Assembly: GCA_024277955.1 (NCBI GenBank)
Contig: JAJRUE010000223.1
Location: forward strand, 1 to 10,137
Origin: Alphaproteobacteria bacterium
GTDB lineage: Bacteria; Pseudomonadota; Alphaproteobacteria; Rhodobacterales; Rhodobacteraceae
Reading direction: 5' to 3'
Length of the DNA stretch: 10,137 bases
A program made the position numbers and the translations under genes. The notes beneath the pieces are model-generated. The model saw nothing but the letters and a program-made list of their open reading frames with translations. It did not search any database and was not told the origin of the DNA. Positions 1 to 6,026 of the stretch are shown here, one piece after another (position 1 is the first letter of the stretch; each line of letters begins with the position of its first letter).

Positions 1-8
1 ATGTCCAT
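1..8 (-). CDS. Possible first codons of the next gene of the minus-strand unit (truncated by window edge)
   Basis: On the minus strand the aminotransferase stop TGA at 18-20 runs straight into a GAGGA Shine-Dalgarno-like sequence. Six bases later comes ATG (6-8) followed by GAC and the window edge. The spacing is typical of a translationally coupled downstream gene, so a further gene of this unit probably begins here. Only two codons (Met-Asp) are visible, and nothing can be said about the product. In related loci an aldehyde dehydrogenase or another polyamine gene may sit here, but that is only context. Confidence 0.35.
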
Positions 9-17
9 GCGGCGTCC

Positions 18-1415
18 TCAGGCGGGGGTGAACAGACCTTTGCGCTTGACCTGTTCATAGGCCTCGTCGATCGACCGGGTAGCGCGTTCGATCAGCGTGT
101 CCACGTCGTCGCGCGTCAGCACCAGCGGCGGCGAGATGATCATCCGGTCGCCCACGTGGCGCATCACCAGGTTGTTGGCGAAACAGCGGTCGCGGCAGAT
201 CGTGCCGATGGTGCCCGGCGGCGTGGCGAAGGGCGCGCGATTGGCCTTGTCCGGCGACAGCGCGACCGAGCCGACCATGCCGACGATCCGCGCTTCGCCG
301 ACCATCGGGTGATCCGCCAGCTGCAGCCATTTTTCCCGCAGATAGGGTGCGATATCGTCGCGAACAGTGTCTATTATTGCCTCTTCTTCGAGAATACGCA
401 GGTTTTCCAGCGCCACCGCCGCCGACACCGGATGGCCGGAATAGGTGTAGCCGTGGTTGAAGTCGCCGGCCTCGGCGATCACCTGCGCCACGGCATCGCT
501 GACCATCGAGCCGCCGATGGGCGCATAGCCCGACGACAGGCCCTTGGCGATGGTCATGATGTCGGGGCGGATCGAAAACGTGTCGGAGCCGAACCAGTTG
601 CCGGTGCGCCCGAAGCCGCAGATCACCTCGTCGGCGATCAGCAGGATCTCGCGTTCGTCGCAGATCCGCTGGATTTCCGGCCAGTAGCTGTCGGGCGGAA
701 TGATCACCCCGCCCGCGCCCTGGATCGGTTCGGCGATGAAGGCGGCGACGCGGTCTTCGCCCAGCTCGTCAATGGCGCGTTCCAGCTGGCGGGCGCGTTC
801 CAGGCCGAACGCGTCCGGGCTTTGATCGCCGCCCTGGGCATACCAGTTGGGTTCGTCGATGTGGTGGATATCAGGGATCGGCAACCCGCCCTGGGCGTGC
901 ATCGCCGCCATGCCGCCCAGGCTGGCGGCGGCGACGGTCGAGCCGTGATAGGCGTTCTTGCGGCTGATGATCACCTTCTTTTCGGGTTTCCCCCTGGCCG
1001 CCCAATAGTGTCTGACAAGGCGGATATTGGTGTCATTGGCTTCCGAACCGGAGCCCGCGTAGAACACGTGGTTCAGATCGCCCGGCACCAGTTCGGCCAG
1101 TTTTTTCGCCAGCGCGATCGCCGGCACATGGGTGGTCTGAAAGAAGGTGTTGTAATAGGGCAGTTCGCGCATCTGGCGGGCGGCGACCTCGGCGATCTCG
1201 TCGCGGCCATAGCCGATGTTGACGCACCAGAGCCCCGCCATCGCGTCCAGAATGCGGTTGCCGTCGGAATCGGTCAGGTAAACCCCGCGCGCGCCGGTGA
1301 TCACCCGTGCGCCCTTTTTGGCAAGCTCGGCGCCGGCGGTGAACGGGTGGATGTGATGGGCGGCGTCGAGCGCCTGAAGCTCTTTCGTGGGCAGGTGGTT
1401 GGTGATCATGTTCAT
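18..1415 (-). CDS. spuC: Polyamine (putrescine/spermidine):pyruvate aminotransferase, class III PLP enzyme
   Basis: A 465-residue cytoplasmic class III (omega) aminotransferase, close to SpuC, which moves the terminal amine of putrescine or related amines to pyruvate to give an aminoaldehyde and alanine. Visible features, numbered from the chosen start: the phosphate-binding GSGSEAN segment near 121-127, YHGST near 156-160, the cofactor-ring Asp in ADEVICGFGRTG (D262), and the Schiff-base Lys in TIAKGLSSGY (K291). HGYTYSGHPV follows, as is typical of the SpuC and beta-alanine:pyruvate group. Length is normal for the family. The ATG at 1413-1415 is chosen because AAAGGAGT lies 6 nt upstream; an in-frame TTG at 1440-1442 has no such signal. 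It follows the ligase gene by 42 nt and probably shares its transcript. Exact amine and acceptor preference cannot be read from sequence; diamine, spermidine or another omega-amine are all possible. Confidence 0.9.
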   Translation of the reverse strand: MNMITNHLPTKELQALDAAHHIHPFTAGAELAKKGARVITGARGVYLTDSDGNRILDAMAGLWCVNIGYGRDEIAEVAARQMRELPYYNTFFQTTHVPAIALAKKLAELVPGDLNHVFYAGSGSEANDTNIRLVRHYWAARGKPEKKVIISRKNAYHGSTVAAASLGGMAAMHAQGGLPIPDIHHIDEPNWYAQGGDQSPDAFGLERARQLERAIDELGEDRVAAFIAEPIQGAGGVIIPPDSYWPEIQRICDEREILLIADEVICGFGRTGNWFGSDTFSIRPDIMTIAKGLSSGYAPIGGSMVSDAVAQVIAEAGDFNHGYTYSGHPVSAAVALENLRILEEEAIIDTVRDDIAPYLREKWLQLADHPMVGEARIVGMVGSVALSPDKANRAPFATPPGTIGTICRDRCFANNLVMRHVGDRMIISPPLVLTRDDVDTLIERATRSIDEAYEQVKRKGLFTPA

Positions 1416-1421
1416 CGCATG

Positions 1422-1429
1422 ACTCCTTT
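1422..1429 (-). promoter_or_regulatory. Strong Shine-Dalgarno of the aminotransferase gene
   Basis: AAAGGAGT on the minus strand, 6 nt before the ATG at 1413-1415. It is the best ribosome binding site in the window, and it decides the start against the upstream in-frame TTG (1440-1442) and the out-of-frame ATG at 1418-1420. Confidence 0.75.
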
Positions 1430-1457
1430 GACGGAAGTGCAAAACCGAGGCGCGGCC

Positions 1458-2834
1458 TCAGACGTTCAAAAGCAGGTGCTGGCGTTCCCAGGGCGAAATT
1501 TCGCGCTGGAACTCTTCGAGCTCGGCGCGCTTGATCGCGGAATAGAGCTGGCAGAATTCTTCGCCCAGAACCTCGCGCAGGGCGCTGTCGGCCTCGAACC
1601 CGTCCAGCGCCTCGTCCAGGTTGCGCGGCAGCACCGCGCCTTCCTGATAGACTTCGCCCATCGCTTCGGCGCGGGGTTCAAGCCCGTTCACCAGGCCCAG
1701 GTAGCCACAAGCCAGGCTGGCGGCCAGCGCCAGATAGGGGTTGGCATCCATCCCGATCACCCGGTTTTCCACGCGACGCGCATCGGGACCGGAATTGGGG
1801 ATGCGCAGCCCGGTGGTGCGGTTGTCGGCGGCCCATTCCAGATTGACCGGCGCGCTCATCCCGGCGGTGAAGCGGCGGTAGGAATTGACGTAGGGCGCCA
1901 GCAGCGGCACCGTCGATTTCAGGTGGTTTTGCGACCCGCCGATGAAATGGCGAAAGGCGGGCGCGCCGGTGCCGTCCGGGTTGGAAAAGATGTTGCGGCC
2001 GGTCTTCACGTCGACCACGCTCTGGTGGATGTGCATGGCGCTGCCGGGTTCGTCGCGCATCGGCTTGGCCATGAAGGTGGCGAAGGTGCCGTTCTTCAGC
2101 GCCGCTTCGCGGATCGCGCGCTTGAAGTAGAACACCTGATCGGCCAGCTCCAGCGGATCACCGTGCAGCAGGTTGATTTCGATCTGGCCGGCGCCGCCTT
2201 CCTGGATCAGCGTATCGATGGCCAGGCCCTGCGCCTCGGCATAGTCGTAAATCGTGTCTATTACGGGGCCATATTCATCTACCGCGACCATCGAATAGGC
2301 CTGCCGCCCGGCCCCGCGGCGCCCGGTGCGCCCCACCGGCGGTTCGATCGGTTCGTTCGAATCGACGTTGGGTTTGGTCAGGTAGAATTCCAGTTCCGGC
2401 GCCACCACGGCGCGCCAGCCACGGGCGGCATAAAACCCCAGCACGCGCTTGAGCACATTGCGCGGCGCCACCGCCACCGGTTCTCCATCGCGGGTTTCCA
2501 GATCGTTGATCACCTGCAGGGTCACATCGTCCGACCACGGAACGGCGGAAGCCGTGGCCATGTCGGGCCGCAGCACCACGTCATGTTCGGTCCACTGGTT
2601 TTCGATGTTTTCCATATCGACGTATTCGCCGGTAATGGTTTGATAAAACAGCGAAATCGGGAGATAGAAGGTTTGCGTTGGGCCGAATTTGTAGACCGGC
2701 ATCGACTTGCCCCGCGACATGCCGGCGAGGTCGGGAATGATGCATTCGACCTCTTCGATGCGGCGTCCGCGCCGATAGTCCTGAAACGCCGGCGGCAGCG
2801 TTTCTATCCAGTCGTTCTGTTTCCTGTCAGGCAC
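1458..2834 (-). CDS. puuA: Gamma-glutamylputrescine synthetase-like ligase (SpuI-type, glutamine synthetase fold)
   Basis: A 458-residue glutamine synthetase homologue of the PuuA/SpuI group, which joins glutamate to an amine such as putrescine with ATP. The N-terminal beta-grasp part (about 25-110) contains the RGK motif. The catalytic domain carries the metal-binding PELEFYL (E147, E149), GQIEIN (E219), the AMHIH pair (H268, H270), NRT/LR (R339, R344) and VENR (E356). The adenylylation-site motif of ordinary GlnA (NLYDLP) is absent, as expected for amine ligases. The segment GRQAYSMVAVDEYG and the ending ISPWERQHLLLNV closely resemble Pseudomonas SpuI from memory. The start is GTG (2832-2834) with only a weak CGGTGA before it. 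No in-frame ATG lies between it and the upstream stop at 2880-2882, and an out-of-frame ATG at 2837-2839 opens an 11-codon frame overlapping the start. A dedicated promoter lies just upstream. The actual amine (putrescine, spermidine, ethanolamine) is inferred from context. Confidence 0.85.
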   Translation of the reverse strand: MPDRKQNDWIETLPPAFQDYRRGRRIEEVECIIPDLAGMSRGKSMPVYKFGPTQTFYLPISLFYQTITGEYVDMENIENQWTEHDVVLRPDMATASAVPWSDDVTLQVINDLETRDGEPVAVAPRNVLKRVLGFYAARGWRAVVAPELEFYLTKPNVDSNEPIEPPVGRTGRRGAGRQAYSMVAVDEYGPVIDTIYDYAEAQGLAIDTLIQEGGAGQIEINLLHGDPLELADQVFYFKRAIREAALKNGTFATFMAKPMRDEPGSAMHIHQSVVDVKTGRNIFSNPDGTGAPAFRHFIGGSQNHLKSTVPLLAPYVNSYRRFTAGMSAPVNLEWAADNRTTGLRIPNSGPDARRVENRVIGMDANPYLALAASLACGYLGLVNGLEPRAEAMGEVYQEGAVLPRNLDEALDGFEADSALREVLGEEFCQLYSAIKRAELEEFQREISPWERQHLLLNV

Positions 2835-2870
2835 GGCATCACCGAAATGTTGGCGTTTGGCTATGTCCGC

Positions 2871-2898
2871 AGAATATGATCAAATTTGCGGCTGTCAA
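2871..2898 (-). promoter_or_regulatory. Sigma70-like promoter of the ligase-aminotransferase unit
   Basis: On the minus strand a perfect TTGACA (2893-2898) is followed after 16 bp by TATTCT (2871-2876). Transcription would begin near 2864, giving a leader of about 30 nt before the GTG start at 2834. The -35 box overlaps the stop codon of the upstream regulator gene (2895-2897), so the ligase and aminotransferase can be expressed apart from the regulator. The spacer contains the candidate operator. Confidence 0.55.
2873..2886. promoter_or_regulatory. Candidate GntR-family operator, site 1
   Basis: AATATGATCAAATT is a 14-base inverted repeat with one mismatched pair, centred on TGATCA. It lies between the -35 and -10 boxes of the ligase promoter and touches the -10, a position where a bound repressor would block RNA polymerase. 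The 9-mer TGATCAAAT recurs at 3670-3678 in front of potF. That the neighbouring FCD/GntR protein binds it is inference. Confidence 0.45.
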
Positions 2899-3602
2899 TC
2901 GCAATCCGTCTGGGCGGGCCGCTGCATCGACCTGCGAATCTGGACATGGCCCTGCTGAATGTCATCGGCAATCGCGGCGGCGACCCCGTCGGCATCGCCG
3001 GCCCGCAGCGCCGCAAGGGCTTCGTCGTGCATGTCGGGCAGGTTGGCGGTGCCGTAGCGGCCGCAAACCACCCGCAGCGACGGGCCGACCCGCAGCCAAA
3101 GCGCGTTGGCCACCTGCATCAGGATGCGGGCGTCGGCATGGACGTAAAGCGTCTGGTGGAACTGGCAGTTATGCTTGAGATAAGCGCCCACGTCGCCCTG
3201 GTCGATGGCGATGTTCAGCTCATCATCGATGGCGCGCAGCCGATCGATGTCGGCGGGCTTGATCCGGCCGGTCGCCAGATAGGCCAGCCGAGGCTCAACC
3301 GATTGACGAACAAAGGCAATTTCATCCAGCTGCCCAAGCGTCAGTTCCGGTACCGAAATCCGCCGGTTGCCCAGGAATTCCAGCGCGCCCTCGGCGGTCA
3401 GGCGGCGCAGCGCCTCGCGCACCGGGGTCATGCCGGCGTCAAGCTGTTCGACCAGCCCCTGAATGGTGACCGCCTGGCCGGGCGCCATTTCGCCAAACAG
3501 GATCATCTCGCGGATGCGCCGGTAGACAAGTTCATGCGACGGCAGTTTGCCGGTTCCGCCGCCCGCGGCGCGCGATTTGTCCTGCTGCGATGCGACCTGC
3601 AT
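2895..3602 (-). CDS. GntR-family transcriptional regulator, FadR subfamily with FCD domain
   Basis: A 235-residue regulator. Residues about 20-84 form the GntR winged helix-turn-helix, with the characteristic MTPVREALRRLTAEGAL recognition segment and an RRISV wing. Residues about 90-225 are the all-helical FCD ligand-binding domain. It shows the usual His triad for metal: H149 in NCQFH, H192 in MHDEAL and H219 near the end. The position four before H149, usually Asp, is Asn145. The ATG at 3600-3602 has GGGG 4 nt upstream and no alternative start nearby. The gene lies between the two transcription units, divergent from potF and upstream of the ligase, so it is the likely local regulator sensing a polyamine or a pathway intermediate. 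E. coli uses the unrelated PuuR (HTH-cupin) in this role. Ligand and sign of regulation are unknown; repression fits the operator positions best. Confidence 0.88.
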   Translation of the reverse strand: MQVASQQDKSRAAGGGTGKLPSHELVYRRIREMILFGEMAPGQAVTIQGLVEQLDAGMTPVREALRRLTAEGALEFLGNRRISVPELTLGQLDEIAFVRQSVEPRLAYLATGRIKPADIDRLRAIDDELNIAIDQGDVGAYLKHNCQFHQTLYVHADARILMQVANALWLRVGPSLRVVCGRYGTANLPDMHDEALAALRAGDADGVAAAIADDIQQGHVQIRRSMQRPAQTDCD

Positions 3603-3635
3603 CCTGCCCCGCGTGTTGACCCTCGTGTGGGGGAA

Positions 3636-3663
3636 ATGAAAACTCCTTGTTGCAATTTGTCAA
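3636..3663 (-). promoter_or_regulatory. Sigma70-like promoter of the gntR regulator gene
   Basis: On the minus strand a perfect TTGACA (3658-3663) is followed after 16 bp by TTTCAT (3636-3641), which matches the -10 consensus at four of six positions. Transcription would begin near 3629, about 27 nt before the regulator ATG. The candidate operator at 3668-3677 lies 4 bp upstream of this -35 box. Confidence 0.45.
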
Positions 3664-3678
3664 CTTTTTTGATCAAAT
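3650..3678 (+). promoter_or_regulatory. Probable promoter region of potF (boxes uncertain)
   Basis: The only AT-rich stretch upstream of potF. The best pairing with standard spacing is TTGCAA (3650-3655), 17 bp, TCAAAT (3673-3678), with four of six matches in each box. A better -35 candidate, TTGTCA (3657-3662), has only poor -10 partners such as TCTTTT at 3678-3683. In either case the palindrome at 3668-3677 overlaps the promoter. The leader would be about 40 nt. Confidence 0.35.
3668..3677. promoter_or_regulatory. Candidate GntR-family operator, site 2
   Basis: TTTGATCAAA is a perfect 10-base palindrome in the 121-bp divergent region between gntR and potF. It shares the 9-mer TGATCAAAT with site 1 in front of the ligase gene. 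It overlaps the likely potF promoter and sits just upstream of the gntR promoter, so one bound dimer could control both directions. Confidence 0.45.
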
Positions 3679-3723
3679 CTTTTGGCGAGGCGTAAAGCCC
3701 GACGATCCAAAGGGAGAAGACTC

Positions 3724-4809
3724 ATGAAATTTACCTGGCTACCGCTGGCGGCCGCCATTGTCGCAGGTGCAAGCATGGCCGCGGCTGAAGAGGTGCGCGT
3801 TTACAACTGGTCGGACTACATCGACGAAGAGCTGCTGACCAAGTTCGAGGACGAAACCGGGATCAAGCTGATCTACGACGTGTTCGATTCGAACGAAGTG
3901 CTGGAAACCAAGCTGCTGGCCGGCGGGTCCGGCTATGACGTGGTGGTTCCCTCGGGCACCTTCCTGCAACGCCAGATCCAGGCCGGGGCGTTTCAGAAGC
4001 TGGACTATTCCAAGCTGCCCAACGCGGTCAACCTTTGGGACGTGATCAAGGAACGCACCGCGCAGTATGACCCGGGCAACCAGTATTCGATCAACTACAT
4101 GTGGGGCACCACTGGCATCGGCGTGAACGTCGGCAAGGTCAGGGAAGTGCTGGGCGAAGATGCTCCGGTGGATTCGCTGGCGCTGATCTTCGACCCGGCC
4201 AACATGGAAAAGCTGCAGGCCTGCGGCGTGCAGCTGCTGGATGCGCCGACCGAACTGATCCCGGCGGCCCTGGCCTGGCTCGGCGAAAACCCCGACAGCC
4301 ACGACAAGGACGTGATCGCCAAGGCCGAACCGGTGCTGACCGCAATCAGGCCCTTTGTGCAGAAGTTCCACAATTCCGAATATATCAATGCCCTGGCCAA
4401 CGGGAATATCTGCGTCGCCTTCGGCTGGTCCGGTGACATCCTGCAGGCCCGCGACCGCGCGGACGAAGCCGAAAACGGCGTTGAGATCGCCTATCACGCA
4501 CCCAAGGAAGGGGCGCTGATGTGGTTCGACATGATGGCCATTCCGGCAGATGCCCCCAACGCGGACGGCGCGCACAAGTTCCTGAACTTCATCATGGATG
4601 CGCAGAACATGGCGGCGGCGACGAACTACGTCTACTACGCCAACGGCAACCTTGCATCGCAGCAGTATGTCCTGCCGGAAATCCTGGAAGATCCGGCGAT
4701 CTACCCGGACGAAGCCACGCTCGAGAACCTGTACACGACCACGCCCTACACGGCGAAAGAGCAGCGGTTCGTGACCCGCATGTGGACCCGGATCAAGTCC
4801 GGCACCTGA
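3724..4809 (+). CDS. potF: Periplasmic putrescine/spermidine-binding protein of an ABC transporter
   Basis: A 361-residue solute-binding protein that captures polyamines in the periplasm for PotGHI. The signal peptide is residues 1-21 (MKF start, hydrophobic core, cleavage after SMAAA), followed by VRVYNWSDYIDEE. The sequence can be followed along E. coli PotF without large gaps. Binding-pocket equivalents are W29, S30, D31 and Y32 in NWSDY; E177 in LDAPTEL; W235 and D238 in GWSGD; and D269 in WFDMM. The position of PotF Phe276 is Trp267 here, as in spermidine-binding PotD (Trp255), so the substrate may not be putrescine alone. The ATG at 3724 is chosen because AGGGAGA lies 6 nt upstream and it gives a clean signal peptide; an in-frame TTG at 3682 would add 14 basic residues. 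A GC-rich hairpin follows the gene. The pathway assignment is firm; the precise substrate is not. Confidence 0.93.
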   Translation: MKFTWLPLAAAIVAGASMAAAEEVRVYNWSDYIDEELLTKFEDETGIKLIYDVFDSNEVLETKLLAGGSGYDVVVPSGTFLQRQIQAGAFQKLDYSKLPNAVNLWDVIKERTAQYDPGNQYSINYMWGTTGIGVNVGKVREVLGEDAPVDSLALIFDPANMEKLQACGVQLLDAPTELIPAALAWLGENPDSHDKDVIAKAEPVLTAIRPFVQKFHNSEYINALANGNICVAFGWSGDILQARDRADEAENGVEIAYHAPKEGALMWFDMMAIPADAPNADGAHKFLNFIMDAQNMAAATNYVYYANGNLASQQYVLPEILEDPAIYPDEATLENLYTTTPYTAKEQRFVTRMWTRIKSGT

Positions 4810-4823
4810 ACTGACGAAAAACG

Positions 4824-4851
4824 GCCCGCGCCCCGGCTTCGGGGTGCGGGC
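4824..4851 (+). terminator. Intercistronic hairpin between potF and potG (attenuator or mRNA stabiliser)
   Basis: A 12-bp stem with a 4-nt loop (GCTT): GCCCGCGCCCCG pairs with CGGGGTGCGGGC, with a single G-T pair. It has an A-run just before it (4817-4821). The nearest T-run (TTTT, 4859-4862) starts 7 nt after the stem, so it is not a textbook rho-independent terminator. It ends 25 nt before the potG start. Such hairpins after binding-protein genes often allow partial termination or protect the upstream message, so the binding protein is made in excess over the membrane parts. That role here is inference. Confidence 0.6.
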
Positions 4852-4876
4852 GCTATCCTTTTCGGTTGGGGAAATC

Positions 4877-6016
4877 ATGGCGATGACGGCGACAGAGCAG
4901 GCGTTCGCGCCCTGGGACGATCCGGGCCAGAAACCGTTGATCCAGTTTCGCAACGTGACCAAGCGCTTTGGCACGTTCACGGCGATCGACGACCTGACGC
5001 TCGACATTTTCGAACAGGAATTCTTTGCGCTTCTGGGTCCGTCGGGCTGCGGCAAGACCACGCTCATGCGGATGCTCGCCGGGTTCGAAACCCCGACCGA
5101 AGGCACCATTCTTCTTGAGGATCAGGACATCGCGCCGGTGCCGCCCAACCGGCGCGCGGTGAACATGATGTTCCAGTCCTACGCGCTTTTTCCGCATCTG
5201 AGCGTTTACGACAACATCGCCTTCGGGCTGAAACGGTCCGACATGCCGCGCGATCAGATCGACGCCCGCGTGCAGGAAATGCTGCGCCTGACCCGGCTCG
5301 CACAGTTCGCCCGGCGCAAACCGCACCAGATTTCCGGCGGCCAGCGACAGCGGGTAGCGCTGGCGCGCAGCCTGGCCAAGGCACCCAAGCTGCTGCTGCT
5401 GGATGAACCGATGGGGGCGCTGGACAAGAAGCTGCGCCAGGAAACCCAATTCGAACTTATGGACATCCAGGAAAAGACCGGCACCACCTTTGTCATCGTC
5501 ACCCATGACCAGGAAGAAGCGATGACCGTCGCCAGCCGGGTGGCGGTGATGGATCACGGGCGCATCGTCCAGGTGGCGACGCCCGCCGACATCTACGAAA
5601 GCCCCAACAGCGTTTACGTGGCCGATTTCATTGGCGATGTGAACATCATCCAGGGCAACGCCGGCGCCAGCGACACGACCCGGACCGAGATCCACTGGCT
5701 CGAAGGTCAGCCGCCGATCATCGGCACCGCCGCGCGCGTCCTGGCCGAGGGCACCATCTGCCACTTTGCGATTCGGCCGGAAAAGGTCTCTATTTCAGGC
5801 GAAAAGCCCATGGACCGGGCCAATGTGTTCCTGGGAAAAGTGCTGGATATCGCCTATCTCGGAAATATCTCGACCTATCATGTCGAACTGTCCGGCGGGC
5901 AGATCATCAAGGCGCAAACCGCAAACCGCCGCCGGATTTCGCGGCGCAGTTTCAACTGGAACGATCCCGTCTGGCTGTCGTGGACCGACACCGCCGGCGT
6001 GGTCCTGACGGAATAG
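4877..6016 (+). CDS. potG: Polyamine ABC transporter ATP-binding protein
   Basis: A 379-residue ATPase that powers polyamine import with PotH and PotI at the cytoplasmic face of the membrane. Visible motifs: Walker A GPSGCGKTT (54-62), Q-loop in MMFQSYALFPH (Q100), signature ISGGQ (152-156), Walker B LLLLDEP (172-178), the D-loop GALDKKLR and the switch His in VTHDQEE (H210). A C-terminal TOBE-type regulatory domain follows (about 240-379), with AIRPEK and AYLGNISTYHV. It matches E. coli PotG over its whole length. The ATG at 4877 has GGGGA about 5 nt upstream. A second ATG two codons later (4883) is possible, while an in-frame GTG at 4844 lies inside the hairpin and is unlikely. potH starts 10 nt downstream. 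Confidence 0.93.
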   Translation: MAMTATEQAFAPWDDPGQKPLIQFRNVTKRFGTFTAIDDLTLDIFEQEFFALLGPSGCGKTTLMRMLAGFETPTEGTILLEDQDIAPVPPNRRAVNMMFQSYALFPHLSVYDNIAFGLKRSDMPRDQIDARVQEMLRLTRLAQFARRKPHQISGGQRQRVALARSLAKAPKLLLLDEPMGALDKKLRQETQFELMDIQEKTGTTFVIVTHDQEEAMTVASRVAVMDHGRIVQVATPADIYESPNSVYVADFIGDVNIIQGNAGASDTTRTEIHWLEGQPPIIGTAARVLAEGTICHFAIRPEKVSISGEKPMDRANVFLGKVLDIAYLGNISTYHVELSGGQIIKAQTANRRRISRRSFNWNDPVWLSWTDTAGVVLTE

Positions 6017-6026
6017 GGCGCCGCCG

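Noticed and set aside
1416..1442. Upstream TTG start for the aminotransferase
   Set aside because: It would place the AAAGGAGT ribosome site inside the coding region; the ATG at 1415 is correctly spaced from it.
2815..2839. Small overlapping frame from the out-of-frame ATG at 2839 (11 codons) as a regulatory leader peptide
   Set aside because: No ribosome site fits it and no attenuation structure was seen; a chance ATG near a GTG start is the simpler explanation.
156..2879. Very long open frame (907 codons) on the plus strand antisense to the aminotransferase and ligase
   Set aside because: It spans two well-recognised minus-strand genes and their junction. Its translation is Arg/Gly/His-rich with no family resemblance, as expected from the antisense frame of GC-rich genes with G/C third positions.
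3682..3723. Upstream in-frame TTG start for potF
   Set aside because: It would put 14 mostly basic residues before a clean signal peptide, and it lies in the promoter/operator region; the ATG at 3724 has a good ribosome site.
4844..4876. Upstream in-frame GTG start for potG, adding 11 residues
   Set aside because: The GTG lies within the hairpin stem and has no Shine-Dalgarno. The ATG at 4877 has one and fits PotG length.
3739..5109. Long minus-strand open frame (456 codons) antisense to potF and potG
   Set aside because: It crosses the potF stop, the hairpin and the potG start, shows no recognisable domain, and is explained by codon bias of the plus-strand genes.
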